64,000 nt of DNA from Sphingobacterium thalpophilum (GTDB taxonomy: Bacteria > Bacteroidota > Bacteroidia > Sphingobacteriales > Sphingobacteriaceae), in assembly GCF_038396785.1 (NCBI RefSeq), contig NZ_CP151087.1, positions 1,550,001 to 1,614,000 of the forward strand, in the 5' to 3' direction. The notes under the pieces are model-generated. The model saw nothing but the letters and a program-made list of their open reading frames with translations, ran no database searches and had not been told where the DNA came from. Below are positions 45,090 to 54,751 of the stretch, in pieces. The first letter of the stretch is position 1; each line of letters opens with the position of its first letter. The translations under genes and the position numbers were made by a program.

Positions 45090-45126
45090 TATGCTATTCT
45101 AGTATCTGCTTTCCATCTTATCGGCC

Positions 45127-46596
45127 TTACTCGTCCAAAGCTCCAGTTTTCATGTTCTTTGCTCCGGGCCCTTTTTCGCGCTTAAATTTGCCAGCCACTT
45201 CGATCTTAATCACCGTAGCAACAGAATCAATGGCCTGCTCAGGCACGGCAATCTGAATACCATCGGCATTCGATTTTACCTTTAACACTTGATTATTGGC
45301 TAAAAGACTAGCTTTTAAAACTTTATTTTCAATCGGAAGTTCAACTATTCCATTTTTTGGCCAGTCAAATACCGAGATATACAAATAAGTCCGCTTTCCA
45401 TCTTCCTTTAGGGTACACCGCCCCCATTCAAATGGCTGTAAAGGACTACTCTTGGTTGCGTAGATCGCTTCACTATTGACTTTCATCCATTTGCCAATTA
45501 CAGCCAAACGTTCTATACTCTCCTGGGGGAAGGATCCGTCGGGTTTTGGGCCAACGTTCAACAGGTAATTTCCACCTTTGGAAGCAATATCAACGAGATT
45601 GCGGATCAAGGTTTCGGCAGACTTCCATTTATGATCCGATGTGCGGTAGCCCCAAGTACCGTTCATGGTCATACAGGTTTCCCAATGTTTGCCTTCGAGT
45701 TCACTCCAATCTGGAATTTTTTGCTCCGGCGTTTTGGTATCGCCGGGGAAATTAGGCCGTTTCAATCGATCATTCGTGATAATATTGGGTTGTAATGCCA
45801 ATTGGTCCTGAAGCATATTTGCAGCTTCGTCGGTCATATTGGTTGGCGTATCCCACCATAGTACAGCAATATCGCCATAGTTACTCAACAATTCTTTGAC
45901 CTGAGGTACGGATACGTTTTTGATATAGTCACTAAAACTCGCTGTTTCTTGTTTGGGGTCCCAATGGCCATGATGTGCTAGCGTGTAGTCATCGATACGG
46001 GTTGAATCTAGATTAGGCCAGCCTTCTCGCATTAACTTACGAGCAGCCGACCCACCAGGGTTATTCCAATCCTGCGCCTGTGAGTAATAAAAGCCAAGCT
46101 TCAGTCCATATTTTCGGCAGGCTTCGGCCAAAGGTTTCAAGACGTCTTTGCCATAGGGCGTAGCGTCCACCATATTCCACTTACTCGCTTTTGTTTCAAA
46201 GAGTGCAAAACCATCGTGGTGTTTGGCTGTGATAATCAAATATTTCATGCCCGCATCTTTCGCCATGCGTACCCATTCGTCTGGATTATAGGCGATGGGA
46301 TTAAATTGTTTCGCCATGGCCTGATATTCATCAACTGGAATTTTTGATCGGTTCATAATCCATTCTGCTCCACCACGTGCCTGTTCGTGTCCCTTATAAA
46401 CACCGCCGAACTGTGCATATACTACCCAATGGATAAACATACCAAACCGGGCTTCCTCCCACCATTTCATGCGTACACTATCTGGTAAGCGATTTACTTG
46501 CGCATACAATAATCCCGTGCTCATTCCCACGATGAGGATAAGTGCCAGCAACATTTTATATATAGCTTTCATACCTAAATTTTCACAGTTCTTCAT
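45127..46596 (-). CDS. GH29 alpha-L-fucosidase
   Basis: 489 residues (481 if ATG 46572 is used). Signal peptide LLALILIVGMSTGLLYAQ. Family motifs: MKWWEEARFGMFIHWVVYAQ, YLIITAKHHDGFALFET, LGFYYSQAQDWNNPGG, and the likely nucleophile Asp in IAVLWWDTPTNM; the C-terminal half has NYLLNVGPKPDGSFPQES. Releases terminal alpha-L-fucose by a retaining mechanism, probably in the periplasm. ATG at 46596 follows the SusD stop with no gap. Confidence 0.94.
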   Translation of the reverse strand: MKNCENLGMKAIYKMLLALILIVGMSTGLLYAQVNRLPDSVRMKWWEEARFGMFIHWVVYAQFGGVYKGHEQARGGAEWIMNRSKIPVDEYQAMAKQFNPIAYNPDEWVRMAKDAGMKYLIITAKHHDGFALFETKASKWNMVDATPYGKDVLKPLAEACRKYGLKLGFYYSQAQDWNNPGGSAARKLMREGWPNLDSTRIDDYTLAHHGHWDPKQETASFSDYIKNVSVPQVKELLSNYGDIAVLWWDTPTNMTDEAANMLQDQLALQPNIITNDRLKRPNFPGDTKTPEQKIPDWSELEGKHWETCMTMNGTWGYRTSDHKWKSAETLIRNLVDIASKGGNYLLNVGPKPDGSFPQESIERLAVIGKWMKVNSEAIYATKSSPLQPFEWGRCTLKEDGKRTYLYISVFDWPKNGIVELPIENKVLKASLLANNQVLKVKSNADGIQIAVPEQAIDSVATVIKIEVAGKFKREKGPGAKNMKTGALDE

Positions 46597-48165
46597 TTAG
46601 AAACCTGGTGTTTGTTTAAAATTGTCATTACCTAAACTTTTGGCCATATCTACCTTAGATTGAGGGACTGGCCATAAGGTATCTCTTGCCATAAATAACC
46701 GTGAAGCGCCATCTGGATCCTTGGTTTTATCCATCACCTCTTTGATCATCCCCCAACGTTTCAAGTCAAAATAACGTTGACCTTCCAAAGCCAATTCAAT
46801 CCGCCGTTCATGACGGATAATATCGCGGAATTCATTTTTTGTCAGCGAACCGCTAAACTGTACGAGCGGCATTTTCACATCAGCCCTGGATCTTACCTTA
46901 TTTAATGCATCCACAGCTGTTTGATCAGGCCCTGCACTTTCATTCTTCGCTTCTGCATACATCAATAAAATATCGGCATAGCGCAAGAATACCCAATCCT
47001 GATCGCTTTGTGTCGCGTAACTTGTTGGCCATTTCGATTCGTTGATATACTTTCGCGGTAAAAAACCACCCAACACGCCCTCGGCAACGGGATCAAAAGC
47101 GGAAGATGCTGTAGTTCCGCGCCATACACCGCGGTACATAATTGTTGACTTCAACCGTGGATCTCTATTTTCGTAAGGATTTTTAGCATCGTAAACTGTC
47201 GATTCTTTAATATCCTTTCCATCGATGGCATAATAAGAATCAACCAGATAACCCAGTGGTTGTATGGTCTTCAGATAAGAATACATCATATCTGCCGGAC
47301 TATACATATTGGGTGGTAAAAATCGAGCGGAAAACATGATTTCGGGATTATTATTTTGTCCCGGCTTTCGGAACAGATCGCGGTATCCACCCTGATAGAT
47401 CGAAAACTTGTTTTCATCCATAACAATCTTCGCTGTTGCAGCTGCCTCCGCCCATTTCTTCACCGTCAACAACACCTTTGTTTTGTACCCCAGTGCAGAT
47501 CCCCGCACAGCATGTCCTTTATACCCTGTATTAGGCAGTTTTTCACTCGCATAATCTAAATCTGCCAAAATCGCTTCGATAATGTTGGTTTTAGGTGTTC
47601 TACCGAGCCGAATACTCGCATCGTCCATGCCCAGAGGTTCTAAAGTCAATGGCACATCACCGTACAGATTGGTCAACAAAAAGTAGTAATGGGCGCGGAT
47701 AAAACGAGCCTCTGCTTTATATCGGTCACGGTCCTGCTGGCTCATGCTTGTAATACGGTCAATATTGGCAATCAATTTATTGCATGCTGCAATGGCCTGA
47801 TACGAAATCTCATAGCCCTCAGATTGCATGCCACCCGTTGTCGAGGTGATTCCGGATCGCGAAATAATATTGAAGTTATTGGAGGTACTGGACACAAAAG
47901 CATCGTCTGAAAGCCCATCCCAAAACATACTTGCTCCACCCCAACCACCACGTGCATTGGATGAAGACGTCGAATTGTATCCTCGGCAAAGAAATTCATA
48001 ACAGCCCGAGAGTGCCAAATCAGCATCAGTCTGCGTTTTCCAGAAGGTTGACTCCGAAATTTTATCTGTTGGATTTTTATTTAAAAAATCTTTTGTACAG
48101 CTACCCAATGCAGCTAAGGCTGCTAAGCTTAAATATAGATATGTTTTTTTTACGCTCTTTTTCAT
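46597..48165 (-). CDS. SusD/RagB-family outer-membrane glycan-binding lipoprotein, PUL 1
   Basis: 522 residues from ATG 48165 (MKKSVKKTYLYLSLAALAAL, lipobox GSC). Mature start TKDFLNKNPTDKIS. The TPR-rich SusD fold is shown by KAEARFIRAHYYFLLTNLYG, DVPLT, and the C-terminal FRDIIRHERRIELALEGQRY, FDLKRWG. It caps the SusC transporter and captures the oligosaccharide at the cell surface. Starts 28 bases after the SusC stop. Confidence 0.95.
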   Translation of the reverse strand: MKKSVKKTYLYLSLAALAALGSCTKDFLNKNPTDKISESTFWKTQTDADLALSGCYEFLCRGYNSTSSSNARGGWGGASMFWDGLSDDAFVSSTSNNFNIISRSGITSTTGGMQSEGYEISYQAIAACNKLIANIDRITSMSQQDRDRYKAEARFIRAHYYFLLTNLYGDVPLTLEPLGMDDASIRLGRTPKTNIIEAILADLDYASEKLPNTGYKGHAVRGSALGYKTKVLLTVKKWAEAAATAKIVMDENKFSIYQGGYRDLFRKPGQNNNPEIMFSARFLPPNMYSPADMMYSYLKTIQPLGYLVDSYYAIDGKDIKESTVYDAKNPYENRDPRLKSTIMYRGVWRGTTASSAFDPVAEGVLGGFLPRKYINESKWPTSYATQSDQDWVFLRYADILLMYAEAKNESAGPDQTAVDALNKVRSRADVKMPLVQFSGSLTKNEFRDIIRHERRIELALEGQRYFDLKRWGMIKEVMDKTKDPDGASRLFMARDTLWPVPQSKVDMAKSLGNDNFKQTPGF

Positions 48166-48193
48166 CTGTAATTTTTTTTTAGTTACCACTCGA

Positions 48194-51100
48194 TTAGAAT
48201 GTGATGCTCGCCCCAAATGCGAATACTTTATTCTGCGGATGAGTCACATAACGTCCTGATGTTGCACCACCGCTTGATGAAACACCACGTTCGGGATCTA
48301 AACCAGGGAACTTGGAGAATGTGAGCAGGTTATCCGCCGCAAAATAAATGCGAAGGCCAGAAATACCAGCTTTGGACAAGGTGCTCTGTGGAATAGCATA
48401 GCCTACCTGAATATTTTTAAGGCGCAAGAAGGATCCATCTTTTAAAAAGAAAGTCGATGCAGTCCGTACATTATTTGCCGCAGGGGTATTTTCAGCACCC
48501 ACTATTGGAAGCGATGCATTCGGATTCTCTGGAGTCCAAGCGTTCATACAGTCGCGAGTGAACGTTCCGCCTTGCCTAAAGGGCACGATTCCCCACTCAC
48601 TCACAAATATTTTTTGTCCCTGGGAACCAAAGAAAAAGGCTGTAAAATCAAAGTTCTTCCAAACAGCCGTCGCATTAAAGGAGTAATCGAAATCTGGATA
48701 CGCTCCGGGCACGACAATTCGATCATTATTGTCCACAACTTTATCTCCATTAACGTCAGCAAATTTCAGATAGCCCGGTTGTGCTGGAATCTGTTGCACT
48801 GGAGAAGCTGCCACCTCTTCCTTCGAACGGAATATGCCCGTGTTCTCCAAAAGGTAAAAACTACCATAAGGTAAACCTTCCCGGATAATGGTATTGTTCG
48901 AGATACGTTCGGCCCCATATTTCATCACCTTGTTGCGATTGGCCTGAATATTTCCATTGAGGGTCAAGGATACCGCTCCAATTTTATCACGGTATTGCAG
49001 ACCTAGCTCTATACCTCTGTTACGCAATTCCCCATAATTTACGGTCGGTGCAGTCAGCCCAATATAAGAAGGGAAGGCTGTAGATGCAGATAAAATATCT
49101 GATGTTACTTTGTTATACCAATCGAAAGAAGCGGTCAATTTGTTGTTCCATAAACCGATATCTACACCGAAATCCAAGACTTTGGTACTTTCCCATTTGA
49201 TCCGGTCATTGGCCATTGCTACCTGACGAGCTCCCTGTTGGAGCGTTTCATCAAAAGGATAAGCAAAAGAGGAATTGTAAACAATCTGATATGGATAGTT
49301 ACCAATATTTTGATTACCCAATGTTCCAATGGAGGCTCTTAACTTTAGTTCATTAACAACTTCTTTCAATTTCGGACCAAAAAAGTTCTCATCCGAGACT
49401 TTCCAACCTCCAGATAATGAAGGAAAAAACGCCCATTTTCTATTTTCAGGAAAACGTGAAGATGCGTCATAACGTGCATTCCCTTCGAGTAGATACTTGC
49501 CTTTGTAGTCATAGTTTAACCGACCATAATAAGACCTCAATGACCACTCATTGGTGACACCATTATTTGATTGTTGTCCAGCTCCGCCACCATCAAGCTC
49601 AAGCAGGTCATTGTTGGGAAATTGCAGCCTACTTCCGAACAGTTTTTGTGTTTTATTATATTCCGCCTGAGTTCCTGCCAGTACTTTCATGTTATGATTT
49701 CCAAAAGACTTATCGTAAGTCAATTGCGTATACCCGACTGGATATACATTGTTGTCGTCTGTTACTTCTAGCCCCTGACCACCTACATCAAGTTGTCTGG
49801 CGGGTAGGTCATCCGGTTTGGCGAACCACATGTATTGATTAATCACAGGTTTGTTGGTATAATTTTTTGTAAAACCATACGTCAACCCGCCGCTTGTCTT
49901 CCAATCCAGTCCATCCAATATTTTCACATTTAAAAAAATATTGCCTTGCATAAAATAATTGTTCAGCCTTGTAAATGCATTTTCGGCAACTGCAACAGGG
50001 TTTTTATTTGGGGATTGAAAAGGATATGCCCTAGACGTATAACGACCACTACCATCTGGTAATACAGGTCCATAAAGTGGTGATTGACTAATGGTAGACA
50101 AAAACTGATCTTCACTACCGTTTCTAGGATATTTCCGATCCCCATAATTCAAGGTGATACTTGAACCAAAACTTATCCGATCATTTATTTTAGAACCTAG
50201 GTTAAGCTGTAGATTATACTTTTTAAAAGAAGTCCCGATCATAATATCAAGCTGATTGACGTAGCCCAATATAACGTTGTAATTTGTTCCTCCGGCACCA
50301 CCGCTTAAGCTTAAATTGTGCGTTTGCACCGGGACAGTTCTAAAGACAGCATCTAACCAGTTAAAATCGGGATATAATCTTTTATCTATTGCATTTTTGT
50401 AGGCATCAATCATCTCCTGGCTAAAGGAAGCATTTGGATTTGTGACACCCGAGTTTTTATTTGCCTGATTATACAAGGTCATGTAATCAACGGAATTATA
50501 TACGAGGTCTGGAAGAGCTGAGGCCTTGGTAATTCCGACATTATAATCGTAGCTCAGTTGTGTTTTTCCAGCTTTACCCTGTTTTGTCGTCACAAGAATG
50601 ACTCCATTTGCTGCTCTTGCCCCATAGATAGCAGCTGAAGCGGCATCTTTCAATACGGTGATATTCTCGATTGCTTGGGGATTCAAATTTTCCAAACTAC
50701 CGGGGATACCATCTACGATAACCAGTGGAGCAGAAGAGGCGCCGTAGGAACCCAATCCCCGTACCTGGAGATTCACATTTTCATTCCCCGCTTCTCCCGA
50801 TCCTTGGGTAACACGAAGTCCGGGCATGCGACCTTGAAGTAACTGCGTTGGATTTGTAGCGATACGTTTGTTAAGCACCTTTCCATCGACAGCAGCAACA
50901 GCACCCGTTAGATTACTTTTTTTCTGGGTACCATAGCCTACTACAACCACTTCGTCAATCAGGCTACTGGACTCCTGCAGTACAAGATTAATGTGATCTT
51001 TCTTATCGACCTGGACTTCGGTTTTCTCTTTGCCTACCAGCGAAAATATCAGGACATCAATATCTCGCGCAAGAATCTGATAATTGCCGGCCCCATCGGT

Positions 51101-51283
51101 TACAGTGCCGTTTTTCACCCCCTTTATCTGTACGGTAACCCCCGCAAGAGGCTCGCTTGTTGAGGAGCTTACTTTTCCGGATATCTTTATTTGCGACTGA
51201 GCAAGCACCGCCGGTGCAGACATGCTCATCAACGAAAATAAAAGCAACCCCTTACCTACCGTTTTGGTCATCGGTGTTATCAT
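48194..51283 (-). CDS. SusC/RagA-family TonB-dependent outer-membrane transporter, PUL 1
   Basis: 1029 residues. Signal peptide ending near AVLAQ, a carboxypeptidase-regulatory-like domain (ISGKVSSSTSEPLAGVTVQI), the SusC box DEVVVVGYGTQKKSNLTGAV, plug domain (LVIVDGIPGSLENLNPQAIE, AAIYGARAANGVILVTTK) and a 22-strand barrel ending in the terminal Phe (FAFGASITF). Imports oligosaccharide with SusD and TonB energy. First gene of the PUL 1 row. Start at 51283 or ATG 51271. Confidence 0.96.
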   Translation of the reverse strand: MITPMTKTVGKGLLLFSLMSMSAPAVLAQSQIKISGKVSSSTSEPLAGVTVQIKGVKNGTVTDGAGNYQILARDIDVLIFSLVGKEKTEVQVDKKDHINLVLQESSSLIDEVVVVGYGTQKKSNLTGAVAAVDGKVLNKRIATNPTQLLQGRMPGLRVTQGSGEAGNENVNLQVRGLGSYGASSAPLVIVDGIPGSLENLNPQAIENITVLKDAASAAIYGARAANGVILVTTKQGKAGKTQLSYDYNVGITKASALPDLVYNSVDYMTLYNQANKNSGVTNPNASFSQEMIDAYKNAIDKRLYPDFNWLDAVFRTVPVQTHNLSLSGGAGGTNYNVILGYVNQLDIMIGTSFKKYNLQLNLGSKINDRISFGSSITLNYGDRKYPRNGSEDQFLSTISQSPLYGPVLPDGSGRYTSRAYPFQSPNKNPVAVAENAFTRLNNYFMQGNIFLNVKILDGLDWKTSGGLTYGFTKNYTNKPVINQYMWFAKPDDLPARQLDVGGQGLEVTDDNNVYPVGYTQLTYDKSFGNHNMKVLAGTQAEYNKTQKLFGSRLQFPNNDLLELDGGGAGQQSNNGVTNEWSLRSYYGRLNYDYKGKYLLEGNARYDASSRFPENRKWAFFPSLSGGWKVSDENFFGPKLKEVVNELKLRASIGTLGNQNIGNYPYQIVYNSSFAYPFDETLQQGARQVAMANDRIKWESTKVLDFGVDIGLWNNKLTASFDWYNKVTSDILSASTAFPSYIGLTAPTVNYGELRNRGIELGLQYRDKIGAVSLTLNGNIQANRNKVMKYGAERISNNTIIREGLPYGSFYLLENTGIFRSKEEVAASPVQQIPAQPGYLKFADVNGDKVVDNNDRIVVPGAYPDFDYSFNATAVWKNFDFTAFFFGSQGQKIFVSEWGIVPFRQGGTFTRDCMNAWTPENPNASLPIVGAENTPAANNVRTASTFFLKDGSFLRLKNIQVGYAIPQSTLSKAGISGLRIYFAADNLLTFSKFPGLDPERGVSSSGGATSGRYVTHPQNKVFAFGASITF

Positions 51284-51600
51284 AGTTGTTTTGGTTTATT
51301 TGGTTATTTAACGAAGTAAATGAACTCAAATATCAAAAATCGTTTACAGCAAAAGGAGTATTTTTTGTTCAAATTAGTGGAATAAATGGCTTCATTCCTG
51401 ATTTTCAACACAATTAAATGGTTTTTAAAAAAAAAGAAAAATAAACCCCTTGGCAGCTGCTAATTTTTCTTCCAACAATCGATCGGTTGATCTTCAAAAT
51501 AAGCTAGCGATCTGCCAGAGCATCCTACAACGCTAGAGATTATCAATTTTGCAATAAAATCGATATATTGCCCACAAATCAATTTAAAGTGAGGGAGTCG

Positions 51601-54486
51601 ATGACAACAAAAAAATATAGGAACGTCTATATCTTTTGGTTTTGCAGCATGTTATTTTTTTTACTGCCCGAGGGTTACTGTCAAACAATCATACCCACAG
51701 GTACGCCTTTTGTCAAACAATACAAAAAAGACCAATACAAGGCTGGAAATCAAAACTGGTCTTTGGCAGTCGACAAAGATGGTCGTATTTATAGTGCCAA
51801 TACCGAAGGTCTATTGCAGTTCGACGGACAATATTGGCGCATCTTTCCGCTTCCTAATCATTCCACGGTACGAAGTGTCGCAATCGGTAAAGATGGCAAG
51901 ATTTACACCGGTGGAAGAGGTGAATTTGGCTATTGGACTTCCAAACCCTTTGGAAACTTGACTTATCAAAGTCTCTCTAAGCTGGTACAGGACAAAACCT
52001 ACTTTCCAAACGAAGAAATCTGGAAAATCATTGTTGAAGACCAACGGGTATTTTTTCATACATTTTCGAAATCCTATATCTGGGAAAACAATCGTATACG
52101 GCAATTAACGGCTAAAGGTGAGCCTTTTTTATTTCCGCATCAGCTCAACAATAAATTATTTTTTGAACAGCTGCCAAGTGGCCTGCATGAATTTAAACAG
52201 GATAAATTAATTCCTGTAAAAGGAAAAGATGTCTTGAAAGACAAAAATGTACTTGCCATCTTACCTTACGACGCAACGACTTCGCTTATTGCGACCTCGC
52301 GAAACGGCCTCTACCTGATGAAAGCCGATGGAACAATCCTACCCTGGGCTGCTCCGGCAAATCAGCTCTTAAGCCAGTCACAAATAAACAATGGCTTATA
52401 CCTCTACGATGGACAATATGCTTTTGGCACCATCCAAAACGGTGTTATTATCATCAATAAAAATGGGCAGGTCATTCAACATATCAATAAAAACAATGGT
52501 CTCCAAAACAATACTGTACTCAGCATTGTCAAGGACAATCAGAAGAATATCTGGGTGGGACTTGATAATGGCATTGACCGCATTGAAATCAATTCCCCAT
52601 TATCATTTTACACTGATTTTGTCGGAAAAATAGGTACCGTTTATACATCGATCATCTATCAGGGAAAAATCTATCTTGGAACTAATAAGGGCTTATTTTC
52701 AAGTGAATGGAAGGGATTGACCAATTACAATTCATTAAATTTCTCTCAGATTCCAAATTCAAATGGTCAGGTTTGGACATTAGCACAATTTGGTGATGAG
52801 TTGATCTGTGGACATAATGACGGAACCTTCAAATTAGATAACGGGAAGCTTGAAAAGATCTCTCAGATTACCGGAGGATGGGTTTTCAAACCTATTTTTG
52901 GAACAAAAAATATTCTTCAGGGGAACTATACAGGCTTATCGAAATTCACGTTCGATGGTATACACCTAGCGTTCGTTCAGCAGTTCACAGGCGTTAAAGA
53001 ACCGGTTCGATTCTTGGCGCAAAAAGATAACCATGCCTTTTGGATTGGCGATTGGGGACAGATACAACTACTCGGACTTGATGCGAATTTCCAGCAGGCA
53101 AAGATTTTATTTTCCTCCAAACAGGATAGTATCGCTTCAAAGAGGCAATTTACGGGGATTTATACCTTAGAAAATAATCTTGTATTTGCTACAGACAGCG
53201 GATTTCTCCAATTCGACAATATTGTGAAAAAATTCAGCTATGCCAATGAATTAAACACAGCGTTAGGCAGCTATAAAAATTCAAATAAGGTCATACCGAT
53301 CAATACAAACAGCTACTGGTTTATTCAGAAGACTAAAATTGCTAAAGTAGATTTTGACAGTAAGGGCAAATTGCATATTGACTCCAATCTGCTCAGTCCC
53401 TTACAGGATCGAATGATGAATAACTATGAAAACATTCTCCCGATTGAAAACCAATACTATCTCATCGGTTTAGATGATGGATTTGCGATCTACCGTCATG
53501 CCGATAAATCACAAAAATACAGGTTGCCACTTCCGCAAATAGCGCAACTTGTCAACTTGACAACAGGCCAGGCTATTATCCCAGATTCAGCGTTTAAACT
53601 ATCATCATCAGACAATAATCTTAGAATTAGCTTTTCAAGTCCATATTATTCGACTTCGCCACTTCAATACCAATATTATCTCGAAGGTTACTCAGACAAT
53701 TGGTCCGAATGGAGTGAAACTGCCTATCAAGATTTCACAAATCTACCTTATGGAGAGTTTCAAATTAAAATCAGGGCGAAGGACAATATGGGGTCAGTTT
53801 CGGAAGTCCAGACATTTTCATTTACCATTCGGCATCCATGGTTTCTTTCTTGGTGGGCGAAGTTATTTTATACACTCGTCCTGATAACGCTCATCTATTT
53901 AGCTTACAGGTTTAATCTTCAACGGGAGCGCAAGCGTCAGTTTCAAATACGGCGAAAATGGCTAGAAGAGAAAAAGATTGCCTTGGAACGCGAAACAGAG
54001 CAAAAAGAAAAGGACTGGATTAAACTTAAAAACCAGCAATTAGAAGATCAGCTTCAATTAAAAAATAAAGAACTTGCCAATGCGGCACTCAATATCGTTT
54101 ACAAAAATGAGATGTTGAACAATTTACACGCCGAGCTCAAACAGCTTAAAGATGCTGATGGCAACAAGCTGAGTTCGGATGAATTGAAAAAGATAAACAA
54201 GCTTATCGATGATGCCCATAACGACGATCGTGACTGGCATATTTTTGAAAGAAGCTTTAACGAATCACATGAGAATTTTTTCAAGAAATTGAAACAAGAG
54301 TTTCCTGATCTCGTCCCCAATGATCTGAAACTATGTGCCTATTTAAGGCTCAATATGTCGAGTAAGGAAATTGCCTCATTACTCAACATTAGTACACGCG
54401 GTGTCGAGATTAGACGCTATCGATTACGCAAAAAGTTAGGCATTCCAACAGACAAAAACCTTTCTGAATTCCTGATGGAACGTTAA
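51601..54486 (+). CDS. Membrane-tethered propeller sensor with LuxR-type DNA-binding domain, PUL 2 regulator
   Basis: 961 residues from ATG 51601 (the open frame reaches a TTG at 51568). Signal peptide to about 28 (EGYCQ), propeller repeats (SLAVDKDGRIYSANTEGLLQ, IWVGLDNG), Y_Y_Y domain at about 695-730 (YYLEGYSDNWSEWSETAY), one membrane helix at about 751-771, a coiled coil at about 775-850 (REREQ-type, many Lys/Glu), and a C-terminal helix-turn-helix (LNMSSKEIASLLNISTRGVE, then RYRLRKKLGI). There is no kinase or receiver domain, so it acts as a one-component regulator held in the membrane. It is divergent from PUL 1 and upstream of susCD of PUL 2, which it probably controls. Confidence 0.9.
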   Translation: MTTKKYRNVYIFWFCSMLFFLLPEGYCQTIIPTGTPFVKQYKKDQYKAGNQNWSLAVDKDGRIYSANTEGLLQFDGQYWRIFPLPNHSTVRSVAIGKDGKIYTGGRGEFGYWTSKPFGNLTYQSLSKLVQDKTYFPNEEIWKIIVEDQRVFFHTFSKSYIWENNRIRQLTAKGEPFLFPHQLNNKLFFEQLPSGLHEFKQDKLIPVKGKDVLKDKNVLAILPYDATTSLIATSRNGLYLMKADGTILPWAAPANQLLSQSQINNGLYLYDGQYAFGTIQNGVIIINKNGQVIQHINKNNGLQNNTVLSIVKDNQKNIWVGLDNGIDRIEINSPLSFYTDFVGKIGTVYTSIIYQGKIYLGTNKGLFSSEWKGLTNYNSLNFSQIPNSNGQVWTLAQFGDELICGHNDGTFKLDNGKLEKISQITGGWVFKPIFGTKNILQGNYTGLSKFTFDGIHLAFVQQFTGVKEPVRFLAQKDNHAFWIGDWGQIQLLGLDANFQQAKILFSSKQDSIASKRQFTGIYTLENNLVFATDSGFLQFDNIVKKFSYANELNTALGSYKNSNKVIPINTNSYWFIQKTKIAKVDFDSKGKLHIDSNLLSPLQDRMMNNYENILPIENQYYLIGLDDGFAIYRHADKSQKYRLPLPQIAQLVNLTTGQAIIPDSAFKLSSSDNNLRISFSSPYYSTSPLQYQYYLEGYSDNWSEWSETAYQDFTNLPYGEFQIKIRAKDNMGSVSEVQTFSFTIRHPWFLSWWAKLFYTLVLITLIYLAYRFNLQRERKRQFQIRRKWLEEKKIALERETEQKEKDWIKLKNQQLEDQLQLKNKELANAALNIVYKNEMLNNLHAELKQLKDADGNKLSSDELKKINKLIDDAHNDDRDWHIFERSFNESHENFFKKLKQEFPDLVPNDLKLCAYLRLNMSSKEIASLLNISTRGVEIRRYRLRKKLGIPTDKNLSEFLMER

Positions 54487-54517
54487 ATTTTCATCACAGA
54501 CACTACATCATTACCAC

Positions 54518-54556
54518 ACACGAGCTTTAGTGTATAAAACACACTAAAGCTCGTGT
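54518..54556 (+). terminator. Intrinsic terminator after the PUL 2 regulator
   Basis: Perfect 16-bp stem ACACGAGCTTTAGTGT (54518-54533) and ACACTAAAGCTCGTGT (54541-54556), 7-base loop, followed by TATTTC. It isolates the regulator transcript from susC. Confidence 0.85.
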
Positions 54557-54641
54557 TATTTCAGTAAAAACAACAACACAAAATACTGATTATCAAAAAC
54601 ATAAAATACAATAAAAGGTAGCCTGAGCAAGCGGAAATTTC

Positions 54642-54701
54642 ATGTAGTAGTGATGTGAATATGTTAAATTTTGGCAAAGTTGTACTACATCAACATATTT
54701 G
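54642..54701 (+). promoter_or_regulatory. Promoter of the PUL 2 susC gene with flanking inverted repeat
   Basis: TTTG (54670-54673), 20 bases, CATATTTG (54694-54701), 51 bases before the ATG. ATGTAGTA (54642-54649) and TACTACAT (54683-54690) form an 8-base inverted repeat that straddles the -33 element, a candidate regulator site. Confidence 0.6.
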
Positions 54702-54751
54702 CTTCAGGGAAATAACCAACGTATTTTAAACAAACACCAAAAATTAACGAT

